Assembly (NCBI GenBank): GCA_009392675.1
Contig: VFFY01000236.1
Coordinates: forward strand, 1-10,388
Source of the DNA: SAR202 cluster bacterium
GTDB taxonomy: Bacteria; Chloroflexota; Dehalococcoidia; Lucifugimonadales; UBA826
Direction of reading: 5' to 3'
Length of the DNA: 10,388 bases
Both the position numbers and the translations under genes were made by a program. The number at the start of each line of letters is the position of its first letter. Position 1 is the stretch's first letter. Under the pieces are notes generated by a model. That model was not told the DNA's origin. It did no database searches and saw only the letters and a list, made by a program, of their open reading frames with translations. Below, piece by piece: positions 1-6,308 of the stretch.

Positions 1-192
1 ATTCATCGTGTTTTTTTGGTGTGGAGTTTTCTTGTGACATATGACTGGATTAAAATATGGTCTATTTAATAATATTGATTTGATAAAAATACATATTTGT
101 GGAATTTATTATAGCTCACTGTAAATAAGTAGCTACTTTAATTTAAAATTGTTGGTCATTTGAACGACATCAGAACGAAGGATTAAACTAAA
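1..192 (+). other. AT-rich region upstream of folP, no gene seen
   Basis: No coding region is visible on either strand. The stretch is very AT-rich. A TATTAT box at 107-112 could be a -10 element, but the nearest -35-like TTGATA (80-85) is 21 bases away, too far for a normal promoter, so I do not assign one. A perfect 12-base palindrome lies at 127-138. A Shine-Dalgarno-like GAAGGA at 177-182 sits 10 bases before the TTG start of folP. A T7 run at 11-17 might be the tail of a terminator whose stem lies outside the window, but this cannot be judged here. Confidence 0.5.
127..138. repeat. 12-bp perfect palindrome upstream of folP
   Basis: AAGTAGCTACTT reads the same on both strands. It lies about 55 bases before the folP start and just downstream of the TATTAT box at 107-112, where a repressor could block transcription. 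No second copy was noticed. A 12-base palindrome can arise by chance in AT-rich DNA, so an operator role is only a possibility. Confidence 0.25.
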
Positions 193-1002
193 TTGACCTT
201 GTTTGACTGGGGATCTAAAACATACTTGATGGGGATATTAAATGCCACCCCTGACTCATTTTCCAACGATGGCATCCATCAGGATGTGGACCTGATGATA
301 TCGAGGGGAATCGAAATGTTGTCAAGAGGAGCAGATGTGCTGGATGTAGGTGGCGAATCTTCCAAACCGCCGTCTGTTTACGGGCATGTTAATAAGGTTT
401 CGGAGGATGAGGAAATCCAAAGGGTTGTTCCGATCATTCGTGCTTTGAGTCTCGAGCCAAAGGCGGTAATAAGTATAGATACCTACAAAGCCAAAGTAGC
501 TAAAGCGGCCATTCTCGCTGGAGCCAGAATGGTAAATGACATTTGGGGGCTCGGAAGGGATTCTGAGATGGCACACCTCATTGCGGATACGGAAGTCTAC
601 GTAGTGATCATGCACAACACAGAATCCCCTCAATACAAAGATGTTGTTAAAGATACCGTAGGGTTTTTGAAAAACAGAGTGGATTTTGCCATTTCAGCTG
701 GGATAAATAAGAACAAAATCATAGTGGACCCAGGAATAGGTTTCGCGAAAGGAGTCGAACAAAACCTTCAAATCCTGAATCGGCTCCATGAATATAAAAT
801 ACTAGGTGTGCCGGTGATGGTAGGTACATCTCGTAAATCAACGATTGGTGAAATTTTGGAATTGCCAGTTGATGATCGTATCGAAGGGACTGCCGCTACT
901 GTATCGGTAGCTATAGCTAGGGGAGTGGACATGGTTAGAGTTCATGATGTCCAGGAAATGTACAGAATATCCAAAATGACAGATGCCATAGTAAGAGGGT
1001 GA
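193..1002 (+). CDS. folP: dihydropteroate synthase
   Basis: This cytoplasmic enzyme condenses 6-hydroxymethyl-dihydropterin diphosphate with p-aminobenzoate to give dihydropteroate in folate synthesis, and is the target of sulfonamides. The 269 residues have the usual TIM-barrel length. Family landmarks are in order: MGILNATPDSFS (13-24, metal-binding Asn17), DVGGESSKPP (51-60), SIDTYKA (94-100), NDIWG (115-119), DPGIGF with Lys185 (179-185), GTSRKS (211-216) and RVHD (249-252). The start is TTG, preceded by GAAGGA. The next ATG is Met13, inside the first conserved strand, and would truncate the fold. The pterin loop reads GESSKPP where many homologues have GESTRPG, a conservative change. The stop overlaps the folK start by 4 bases (GTGA), so the two are probably translationally coupled. 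Function is secure from the motifs. Confidence 0.96.
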   Translation: MTLFDWGSKTYLMGILNATPDSFSNDGIHQDVDLMISRGIEMLSRGADVLDVGGESSKPPSVYGHVNKVSEDEEIQRVVPIIRALSLEPKAVISIDTYKAKVAKAAILAGARMVNDIWGLGRDSEMAHLIADTEVYVVIMHNTESPQYKDVVKDTVGFLKNRVDFAISAGINKNKIIVDPGIGFAKGVEQNLQILNRLHEYKILGVPVMVGTSRKSTIGEILELPVDDRIEGTAATVSVAIARGVDMVRVHDVQEMYRISKMTDAIVRG

Positions 1003-1517
1003 ACGGAATTAAAATCTCAACAAATATATATGTGGGTTTAGGGAGCAATTTAGGTGACCGGTTCAGTAATATCACCAACGCGATTCAGATGCTAAGGAAA
1101 GTGTCCGATACGCTCACTTCGTCTAAATTGTACGAAACCACTCCTTATGGGTTTTCTAAACAACCAGCCTTCTTGAATTCTGTGTGTAAATTATCTACTC
1201 AGTTAACTCCATGGCTTTTTCTGCATCACGTGAAGGAAATAGAGAATAATTTTCAAAGGCATAGAGTTTTTACTAACTCTCCTAGAACAATTGACATCGA
1301 CATTTTGATGTGGGGCGATATGGTACTCGAAAGTCGACTTTTAACTATTCCACATCCGAGGTTTCACGAAAGGATGTTTGTGTTAGATCCCTTGTTTGAA
1401 ATTTCGCCTACTTTGATGCACCCGCTTCTAAATTTAACAGTGGGTGAAATGCGACAGATAGTTCAAAAAAAGGAAGCGTTAGAGATACGGTCATCCCCTG
1501 TATGTTTGTTCCAATAA
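999..1517 (+). CDS. folK: 6-hydroxymethyl-7,8-dihydropterin pyrophosphokinase (HPPK)
   Basis: HPPK transfers diphosphate from ATP to 6-hydroxymethyl-dihydropterin, making the substrate of the FolP enzyme encoded just upstream. Of 172 residues, the conserved parts are GLGSNLGDR (13-21), ETTPYGFSKQPAFLN (46-60), the PRTIDIDIL segment (95-103) carrying the metal-binding Asp99 and Asp101, and IPHPRFHER with VLDPL (117-132). Length and motif order are typical for a stand-alone HPPK. The start is a GTG overlapping the folP stop. Purine-rich AGAGGG lies immediately before it, too close to be a normal ribosome binding site, which fits re-initiation after folP. A folB (dihydroneopterin aldolase) gene, often found between or fused to these two, is absent. 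The last 10 bases before the neighbouring convergent gene contain no terminator. Confidence 0.95.
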   Translation: MNGIKISTNIYVGLGSNLGDRFSNITNAIQMLRKVSDTLTSSKLYETTPYGFSKQPAFLNSVCKLSTQLTPWLFLHHVKEIENNFQRHRVFTNSPRTIDIDILMWGDMVLESRLLTIPHPRFHERMFVLDPLFEISPTLMHPLLNLTVGEMRQIVQKKEALEIRSSPVCLFQ

Positions 1518-1527
1518 ATTCAAATTA

Positions 1528-1707
1528 TCAACGTAGCTCAGGAGGTAGAAGGTTTGGGATTGAATTAGCAATGGGAAATTCTGCTTCGCATTGTGAGCAA
1601 ATCAGCTTCCCTTCCCAGATTTCGTCATCTTTTTCTGAATCCACATGTAATGCGAAATTTGATTTACATAAGGGGCATCTGATGATTTCTAAAAACTTTT
1701 TTTTCAC
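1528..1707 (-). CDS. Trm112-like zinc-ribbon protein, 59 aa
   Basis: This is a 59-residue protein beginning MKKKFLEIIRCPLCKS. It has two CxxC pairs, Cys11/Cys14 and Cys37/Cys40, and ends in the family-typical EFPIANSIPNLLPPE (42-56). The layout matches the Trm112/YcaR family (Pfam Trm112p): a short N-terminal segment, first zinc knuckle, a charged linker, second knuckle, then the YPI-x-x-GIPxLL-like tail. Trm112 proteins bind and activate methyltransferases in eukaryotes and archaea; bacterial partners are poorly known. The start is GTG at 1707, with AGGGG at 1716-1720 on the minus strand, 8 bases upstream. It is the last gene of the minus-strand set, 32 bases after the CopD-like gene, and stops 10 bases from the end of folK. 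The plus-strand reading of this region is a shadow. Family identity is fairly sure; the partner is unknown. Confidence 0.85.
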   Translation of the reverse strand: MKKKFLEIIRCPLCKSNFALHVDSEKDDEIWEGKLICSQCEAEFPIANSIPNLLPPELR

Positions 1708-1739
1708 TTTATGAACCCCTGGAATGAAGCTTGTATTTG

Positions 1740-2237
1740 TTAAGATATCGTTGATATATATATCAGGTTTAACAAGTCCGAAAGTAGATAAACCAAAAGT
1801 CCTAAAACCAGTACCATATTGTATCCGGTTAGCAATCTTGAGAATCTTTTTGATTTGGGTTTTACATGATGCTCAGCTAAGTTAGATTTTGAAATGAAAT
1901 TCAGGTGTCGTTTGGCCCTTATCATGTAAAACATTCCCAATACGAAAACAATTTTTAACCCTAATATTAATACGTATTGGTAACCAATGTTCCCGGGAGT
2001 TAGTCTGTTAAATGTCATTATTGCCCCAGTGGCTAAAAGTACAAATATGCAAGTGTCGACCAGCCCCCTAAATTCGGTAGATAATCGGGAACGCAATTTT
2101 TCGATAAATGAAATATCAGAATGCTTCACTGAAGGATTTAGAACCAAAACCCAAAATATACTTCCACCTACCCATGCAGTTGCGGAAATGAGATGTATCC
2201 ACCGTATAAAAAGATGAAACAGGTCTGATATATTCAA
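1740..2237 (-). CDS. CopD-like four-helix membrane protein
   Basis: A 165-residue integral membrane protein with four hydrophobic segments at about residues 9-33, 58-76, 86-107 and 137-156. A basic loop (108-133) carries His111, His123 and His124. The first helix contains WIHLISATAWVGGSIF (13-28). The WxH...WxGG pattern is characteristic of the copper-resistance D (CopD) domain and related heme/copper membrane proteins. The FRGLVD...LLATG segment and the KIVFVLGMF helix also fit. The start is TTG at 2237, 3 bases after the stop of the TlpA-like gene; no good Shine-Dalgarno is seen and no ATG occurs before residue 73, so coupling is likely. Adjacency to a TlpA-type thioredoxin suggests a role in copper or heme-protein maturation at the membrane, but this is inference. 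Plain description as a CopD-like or DUF membrane protein is safer. Confidence 0.7.
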   Translation of the reverse strand: MNISDLFHLFIRWIHLISATAWVGGSIFWVLVLNPSVKHSDISFIEKLRSRLSTEFRGLVDTCIFVLLATGAIMTFNRLTPGNIGYQYVLILGLKIVFVLGMFYMIRAKRHLNFISKSNLAEHHVKPKSKRFSRLLTGYNMVLVLGLLVYLLSDLLNLIYISTIS

Positions 2238-2240
2238 TTT

Positions 2241-2789
2241 TCAGTTCGCTTCACTTTGTAAAATTAACAATTGGCGGTCCAGTTCTTGCATAGTTATTTC
2301 ACCTTGCCAATGGCCTGCTATCTGACCTTCAGAGTCCACAAACACTGTAGTTGGATACACCTTGATATGATAGTCAACAGACACTTTCCCTATGGGGTCC
2401 GCTCCCACTGCAAAATGTATGTTTTTCCCCCTCACAAAATCTTGCCCATCTTGAGCTGAATCTAAGCCAAGCAATTGAATGCCCACAACTTTTATAGAAT
2501 TCCGGTTCTTCAAATAAAATCGATCTATTTCGGGGAACTCAGCTACGCAAGGCGGGCATGATGGGAACCAGAAATTAACGATGGTGGGTTTACCACTTTG
2601 TAAGCTTAAATCAAATACAGTATTTTCCTCATAATCGATTGTTTCATAGAGATTTATTTTGAACGGCGGTGCAATCTTCGTGTCTTCAGTGAATGAACAA
2701 CCTGAGAAAAATATTGCGAGAAACAAAGTTACTGGTACGTATTTCATGTGGCAAATTGTTTTTAAATTTAATCTAGGTTTTCGCATCAC
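2241..2789 (-). CDS. TlpA-like thioredoxin-fold lipoprotein
   Basis: A thiol-disulfide oxidoreductase anchored outside the membrane. The N terminus carries a lipoprotein signal peptide with lipobox FSGC, giving a lipidated Cys31. The thioredoxin domain spans roughly residues 42-178. Redox motif CPPC (Cys78, Cys81) follows a NFWFPS strand, and the cis-proline is Pro146 in VYPTTVF. The SVDYHIKVYP and VDSEGQIAGHWQG segments are typical of the TlpA/ResA/AhpC-TSA-like group. TlpA and ResA proteins reduce cysteines of cytochrome c or copper-binding maturation factors; which applies here is not visible. The start is GTG at 2789, overlapping the stop of the upstream nuclease gene by 4 bases, followed at once by ATG. 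A later ATG at 2747 would give a shorter conventional signal peptide but has no ribosome binding site. Length 182 is normal. Confidence 0.87.
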   Translation of the reverse strand: MMRKPRLNLKTICHMKYVPVTLFLAIFFSGCSFTEDTKIAPPFKINLYETIDYEENTVFDLSLQSGKPTIVNFWFPSCPPCVAEFPEIDRFYLKNRNSIKVVGIQLLGLDSAQDGQDFVRGKNIHFAVGADPIGKVSVDYHIKVYPTTVFVDSEGQIAGHWQGEITMQELDRQLLILQSEAN

Positions 2790-4027
2790 GGCTGCTTAGG
2801 TGGATTTTCAAACATTAGGGTTTGACCTTTTTCCAATAGAAGACGCATTTTCCCCCCATCTATGTCTCTCTCTTTCAAAAATGCTTCCAAAGCTTCCATT
2901 GGAGGAACGGATTCGTGAAGTTCTTTCCCTAACCTGTTTTTGCTTTCTGAAATCACATTTTTCCGTACTGCGGCAATAAAATGTGCCTTAGATAGTTTTT
3001 CTCGAATGATTTTTTCAGAGACCTCTCTGTACCGGGATGCGTGTACATCAACTATGACCTGGACAATCGCATCCTTTATTTCATGTTTCTCTATTTCAGA
3101 TAATATTTTGTCATTCGGATATTTGTCAGTATCTTCAATGACTATTGATATTGTTTTGAATCTTCTGGCATTCACTTCTACGAATTTGTAGGATTCAATT
3201 CGATTTCGATTGTCGGTGCTAGTTGAAATGGTTATAGCACAGAATCCTTTGGAATCTTTCTCCTCTCCAAAATCTATCCTTTCCAAACTACCTGAGTAGA
3301 CTACAGGGGGATCGTCATTGAGAACTTGATGCCTGTGTACGTGCCCTAGCGCGACATAATCCAGGTTACTATTGGCTAAAGATTTGGTGGGCAGTATGTA
3401 ATCTTTACCCAGGGTCATTGATTTTTCTGAACTTGTTTTAGCCAAATCGACCGATACGTGAGAGGCTAAAATTGACGGTAAGGAAGAATCTAAATTTTCT
3501 ATTTCTTTGTTCAAACCTGCAATCAACTTTTCTTCTATGGCTTTGTTCAAATTTTCATTGGAAAGTTGGTTATATTCTGAAAGGGACATAAAATCCCCTT
3601 TTCTTATCCATGGCAAAGAGATAATTTGTATGTTGCCATTTGGAGTTTTAATAACTTCAGTTTTCAGTTCGCTTGCTACGTGTACGTTCTCTATTTCAAG
3701 GGTGGAAAATATATCCAAGGTGGTTGCAGGTCCCGGTACGTTTGGTGAATCATGATTACCGGCAACTAGAAAAACTTGAATTCCTTTTTGGGCAAGTCTT
3801 GAAATTCGTTTTACGAACTCTCTTTGATGGGTCTGAGTTGGATTTCGGCTTTTGTATGCGTCTCCACACACCAATACTAAGTCGGCTTTTTCATCAATGG
3901 CATAATCAACAAGTTCATCAAATGAGGTCAAGAAATCTTGGAGACGAGATGAGGTCCTACTTTCAGGATCGGGCCGGCTGTAATTTTCGACGCCTATATG
4001 TATGTCGGCCGTATGAATCACTAGCAT
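2786..4027 (-). CDS. SbcD/Mre11-like DNA exonuclease (metallophosphoesterase)
   Basis: A calcineurin-fold nuclease of the COG0420 SbcD/YhaO group, 413 residues. All the binuclear metal ligand motifs are visible: ADIHIG (Asp8, His10), GDAYKS (Asp56), AGNHDS (Asn91, His92, Asp93), SHVSVD (His190) and GHVHRH (His229, His231). The C-terminal part (about 285-400) resembles the capping and SbcC-contact region of SbcD. SbcD with its ATPase partner SbcC opens and trims DNA ends and hairpins; no sbcC is encoded in this window, so the partner must be elsewhere or the protein acts differently. The ATG at 4027 is preceded by a run of nine G on the minus strand (4032-4040), 4 bases from the last G to the A of ATG, which would serve as the ribosome binding site. 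It starts the four-gene minus-strand set and overlaps the TlpA-like gene by 4 bases. Confidence 0.88.
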   Translation of the reverse strand: MLVIHTADIHIGVENYSRPDPESRTSSRLQDFLTSFDELVDYAIDEKADLVLVCGDAYKSRNPTQTHQREFVKRISRLAQKGIQVFLVAGNHDSPNVPGPATTLDIFSTLEIENVHVASELKTEVIKTPNGNIQIISLPWIRKGDFMSLSEYNQLSNENLNKAIEEKLIAGLNKEIENLDSSLPSILASHVSVDLAKTSSEKSMTLGKDYILPTKSLANSNLDYVALGHVHRHQVLNDDPPVVYSGSLERIDFGEEKDSKGFCAITISTSTDNRNRIESYKFVEVNARRFKTISIVIEDTDKYPNDKILSEIEKHEIKDAIVQVIVDVHASRYREVSEKIIREKLSKAHFIAAVRKNVISESKNRLGKELHESVPPMEALEAFLKERDIDGGKMRLLLEKGQTLMFENPPKQP

Positions 4028-4031
4028 TCAA

Positions 4032-4046
4032 CCCCCCCCCTTTTTT
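4032..4046 (-). promoter_or_regulatory. A6-G9 homopolymer tract acting as ribosome binding site of the SbcD-like gene
   Basis: On the minus strand six A are followed by nine G and then TTGA before the ATG. No other Shine-Dalgarno-like sequence is present, so the G run must provide pairing with the 16S anti-SD end. Long G tracts are prone to slippage, which would shift the spacing and could vary translation. The tract is seen directly; variability is inference. Confidence 0.4.
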
Positions 4047-4055
4047 AGCTAGGGT

Positions 4056-4088
4056 TTATGGTTATTCACCACAGTATAACGATCATAA
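4056..4088 (-). repeat. Hairpin between glyS and the SbcD-like gene
   Basis: On the minus strand TTATG-ATC-GTTAT pairs with ATAAC-CATAA around a 10-base loop, giving ten pairs with a 3-base bulge. It occupies most of the 67 bases between the two genes. It is not followed by a T run, so it is not a classical terminator. It could stabilise the end of the glyS transcript or mark a processing site. The stem is weak (AT-rich), so it may be incidental. Confidence 0.3.
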
Positions 4089-4094
4089 TCAGGG

Positions 4095-5435
4095 TTATAT
4101 ATTTATCTTAATGGCCAGCTCGGACTCTAGTTCGTTTAGCCCAACTCTGGTTTGCTGCATTGAGTCTCGTTCTCTAATTGTCACTTGATTATCATCAAGC
4201 GAGTCAAAGTCTACTGTAACGCATAAGGGTGTGCCTATTTCGTCCTGTCTCCTGTATCGCCTCCCGATGCTTTGAGCATCGTCATATTGCACGTGCCCCC
4301 CAATCAACGAGGATTTGCGAAGCGTATCAAAGATTGATTTGGCCAAAGGGGTTAGTTTTTCGTTACGGCTTAACGGTAGTACAGCTACTTTGACAGGTGC
4401 GACTGATGGATCAAGTTTAAGAACAACTCTTGTTTCAATTTTTCCTGATCCCGAAGTAAGTTCTTCTTCACAATAGGCATCCACCAGTAGAGCCATTACC
4501 GCTCTGTCTACCCCGAACGATGGTTCTATAACGTAGGGGATGACATGCTGGCCAGAAGATTCATCAAAATAAGTGAGTTTTTCCCCACTCATTTCCATGT
4601 GGGATTTGAGGTCGTAATCGGTACGGTTTGCTATTCCTTGAATCTCCCCCCAGCCCCATGGAAAATTGTATTCAATATCATAGGTCGCCTTCGCATAATG
4701 GGAAAGCTCATCGTCTTCGTGGCGACGCACCCTAAGGTTATCTGAATTGAGACCTATTTGGCTGTACCATGAAAGGCAGTTTTGTATCCATTGCTCATGA
4801 ATTGCTTCATCTTCCCCCGGCATTACAAAATATTCGATTTCCATCATCTCAAACTCTCTAGTTCTGAATATGAAATTGCCAGTCGTTATTTCATTGCGAA
4901 ACGCCTTTCCAATTTGAGCGATGCCAAACGGGAGTTTTTTTCTAGTCGAATTGATCACATTATTAAAATTCACAAAAATACCTTGGGCTGTTTCAGGCCT
5001 CAAGTACACTGTTGAGGCATCCTCTTCAACTGGACCCATAAAGGTTTTGAACATTAGGTGAAAAAGTCTGGGTTCGGTTAACTTCCCTGAACATTCTGGG
5101 CAGACTTCAGTTTCAATATGATCTTCACGGTACCGTCGGTTGCAATCACTACATTCCACCAAGGGGTCAGTGAAACTTTCCAGATGCCCACTCGCTCGCC
5201 ATGTGTCAGGGTGCATGAGGATGGAGGCATCCAGCCCTACCATGTCATCTCTTTCCCATACCATGGTGCTCCACCAGTGATCTTTTACGTTTCTTTTTAA
5301 TTCAACACCTAGCGGTCCATAATCCCAAGTGCTGGCCAATCCACCATAGATTTCGCTGCTTTGATAAACAAACCCTCTCCGTTTACATAATGAGCTTATT
5401 TTTTCTATGTCTAGAGATGAGTTAATTTCCGCCAA
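4095..5435 (-). CDS. glyS: glycyl-tRNA synthetase (alpha2 class II type)
   Basis: Charges tRNA-Gly with glycine in the cytoplasm. The 446 residues correspond to the single-chain homodimeric GlyRS of archaeal/eukaryotic type also found in many bacteria, not the alpha/beta tetramer. The N-terminal GFVYQSSEIYGG and DYGPLGVELK (21-47) are diagnostic. Four cysteines (Cys95, Cys98, Cys112, Cys115) form a zinc-binding-like insert. RPETAQGIFVNF lies at 146-157. Class II motif 2 is FRNE...REFEMMEIEYF (179-203) and motif 3 EPSFGVDRAVMALL (304-317). The anticodon-binding domain is about 347-446. The start is TTG at 5435 with AGGA about 9 bases upstream, giving the normal N terminus MAEINSSLDIEKISSL. A candidate extended -10 promoter lies at 5471-5479. 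The gene is followed by a 67-base gap, so read-through into the downstream minus-strand genes is possible. Confidence 0.97.
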   Translation of the reverse strand: MAEINSSLDIEKISSLCKRRGFVYQSSEIYGGLASTWDYGPLGVELKRNVKDHWWSTMVWERDDMVGLDASILMHPDTWRASGHLESFTDPLVECSDCNRRYREDHIETEVCPECSGKLTEPRLFHLMFKTFMGPVEEDASTVYLRPETAQGIFVNFNNVINSTRKKLPFGIAQIGKAFRNEITTGNFIFRTREFEMMEIEYFVMPGEDEAIHEQWIQNCLSWYSQIGLNSDNLRVRRHEDDELSHYAKATYDIEYNFPWGWGEIQGIANRTDYDLKSHMEMSGEKLTYFDESSGQHVIPYVIEPSFGVDRAVMALLVDAYCEEELTSGSGKIETRVVLKLDPSVAPVKVAVLPLSRNEKLTPLAKSIFDTLRKSSLIGGHVQYDDAQSIGRRYRRQDEIGTPLCVTVDFDSLDDNQVTIRERDSMQQTRVGLNELESELAIKINI

Positions 5436-5470
5436 TTTGATGCTTCCTGTCGATGAATTTTCAAATGTTT

Positions 5471-5479
5471 AGTATATCA
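5471..5479 (-). promoter_or_regulatory. Candidate extended -10 promoter for glyS
   Basis: TGATATACT on the minus strand fits the extended -10 consensus TGnTATAAT with one mismatch, and would start transcription near 5464, about 29 bases before the TTG start of glyS. No convincing -35 is present at the usual distance, which extended -10 promoters can tolerate. Confidence 0.4.
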
Positions 5480-5560
5480 GAGCTAACAGTGGGCATAGTC
5501 GTAAATTGGGTGCAACATTGAGGCGGGACTGATCGGGTATAAAGAGTTCGATCTATACAA

Positions 5561-5580
5561 AATCAAACACTTGTGTGATT
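5561..5580 (+). repeat. Small imperfect inverted repeat upstream of the P-loop gene
   Basis: AATCA-AA-CAC-TT-GTG-TGATT forms eight matched pairs with a 2-base asymmetry. It lies 42 bases before the ATG at 5622, downstream of a TATAAA box at 5538-5543 that might be a -10 element. It could be an operator half-pair for the P-loop/SDR gene pair, but it is short and no second copy was found. The rest of the 186-base divergent gap contains no gene. Confidence 0.2.
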
Positions 5581-5621
5581 ATCCATTCTAGGTTCAAAAG
5601 CACAAATTAAGGAATTGAGTT

Positions 5622-6308
5622 ATGAAAGTAATATTAGCTGGTATTGAATATGTCGGATCCACTACTATTTCCAGAATGCTGAGTGACTGGAAGTTAAAAA
5701 ACATGGGGGAACCCTTTTTTATGGGATTGATACACGATCATTCGAAATTGCCTCATACCTCAGGACATCCTGATGACACCACCTTGGAAGAACAGAAACA
5801 AATATTGAATTTATCCCCAAAATTAAAAGAAATGTACCATCGTTATGGAATGTATTACCACCTACATCACTATGTTCAAGAAGACGATTTGTCGGTGGGG
5901 TTCCACATTGAAGAAGCCGTTTATGCAAGAAGGTATTATGGTTATGGGTTAGATGGAGAACAATTCGACAGGAACAATGTTTTCGTTAGTATTGAAAATC
6001 GTATAAAGCAAATTACCACTGATCCTATAATAACGGTGCACATGGTTGCCTCCCCTGACATCATTGAATCACGGATGTACGCTTTGAAAGACCACCCGGA
6101 ACATACCAATAGTCCCCTGCAGGTTGAAGATATCGAGGACGTAATGGCTGATTACCAATATTTCATATCGAAAAGTGACATAGGGCCAGTAGTTAAGGTG
6201 GATACTTCCATAGATAGTCCCGAAGATACATTAGAGAAAGTGGTTACTTTACTTGATCCATATTTCACCAAAACAGATTTAGAACGAATCGAAAGCCATA
6301 AAGAGTAG
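5622..6308 (+). CDS. P-loop nucleotide-kinase-like protein lacking the Walker A lysine
   Basis: I do not recognise a named family. The 228 residues look like a nucleoside/nucleotide kinase fold. A first strand MKVILAGIEY leads into a glycine loop GIEYVGSTT (7-15), then an HIEEAVYARRYYG segment (95-107) resembling the DRxxxSxxAY region of thymidylate-kinase-like enzymes. A strand follows with ITVHMVASPDIIESRM (137-152), like the strand and following Arg of the kinase LID region. In the loop the expected GxxxxGK[ST] reads GxxxxGST, with Ser13 in place of the catalytic lysine. The protein is unusually histidine-rich (His38, 40, 45, 49, 73, 80, 82, 83, 95). The ATG has AAGGA 8 bases upstream, a good ribosome binding site. 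Its stop TAG shares one base with a possible GTG start of the SDR gene, so the two are probably cotranscribed. It may be a degenerate or non-canonical kinase, or a nucleotide-binding protein. Confidence 0.6.
   Translation: MKVILAGIEYVGSTTISRMLSDWKLKNMGEPFFMGLIHDHSKLPHTSGHPDDTTLEEQKQILNLSPKLKEMYHRYGMYYHLHHYVQEDDLSVGFHIEEAVYARRYYGYGLDGEQFDRNNVFVSIENRIKQITTDPIITVHMVASPDIIESRMYALKDHPEHTNSPLQVEDIEDVMADYQYFISKSDIGPVVKVDTSIDSPEDTLEKVVTLLDPYFTKTDLERIESHKE

Noticed and set aside
75..112. Sigma70 promoter for folP
   Set aside because: TTGATA and TATTAT are separated by 21 bases, and AT-rich sequence produces such boxes easily.
1502..1714. Plus-strand 70-codon frame after folK
   Set aside because: It overlaps the Trm112-like gene on the other strand, whose conserved cysteines and ribosome binding site make that the real reading.
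4056..4094. Terminator after glyS
   Set aside because: The hairpin there is AT-rich with a bulge and is not followed by T on the minus strand.
3673..4188. Plus-strand open frame of 171 codons
   Set aside because: It lies opposite the SbcD-like gene and the end of glyS, runs through the poly-C tract and has no recognisable motif. It is a shadow of real minus-strand genes.
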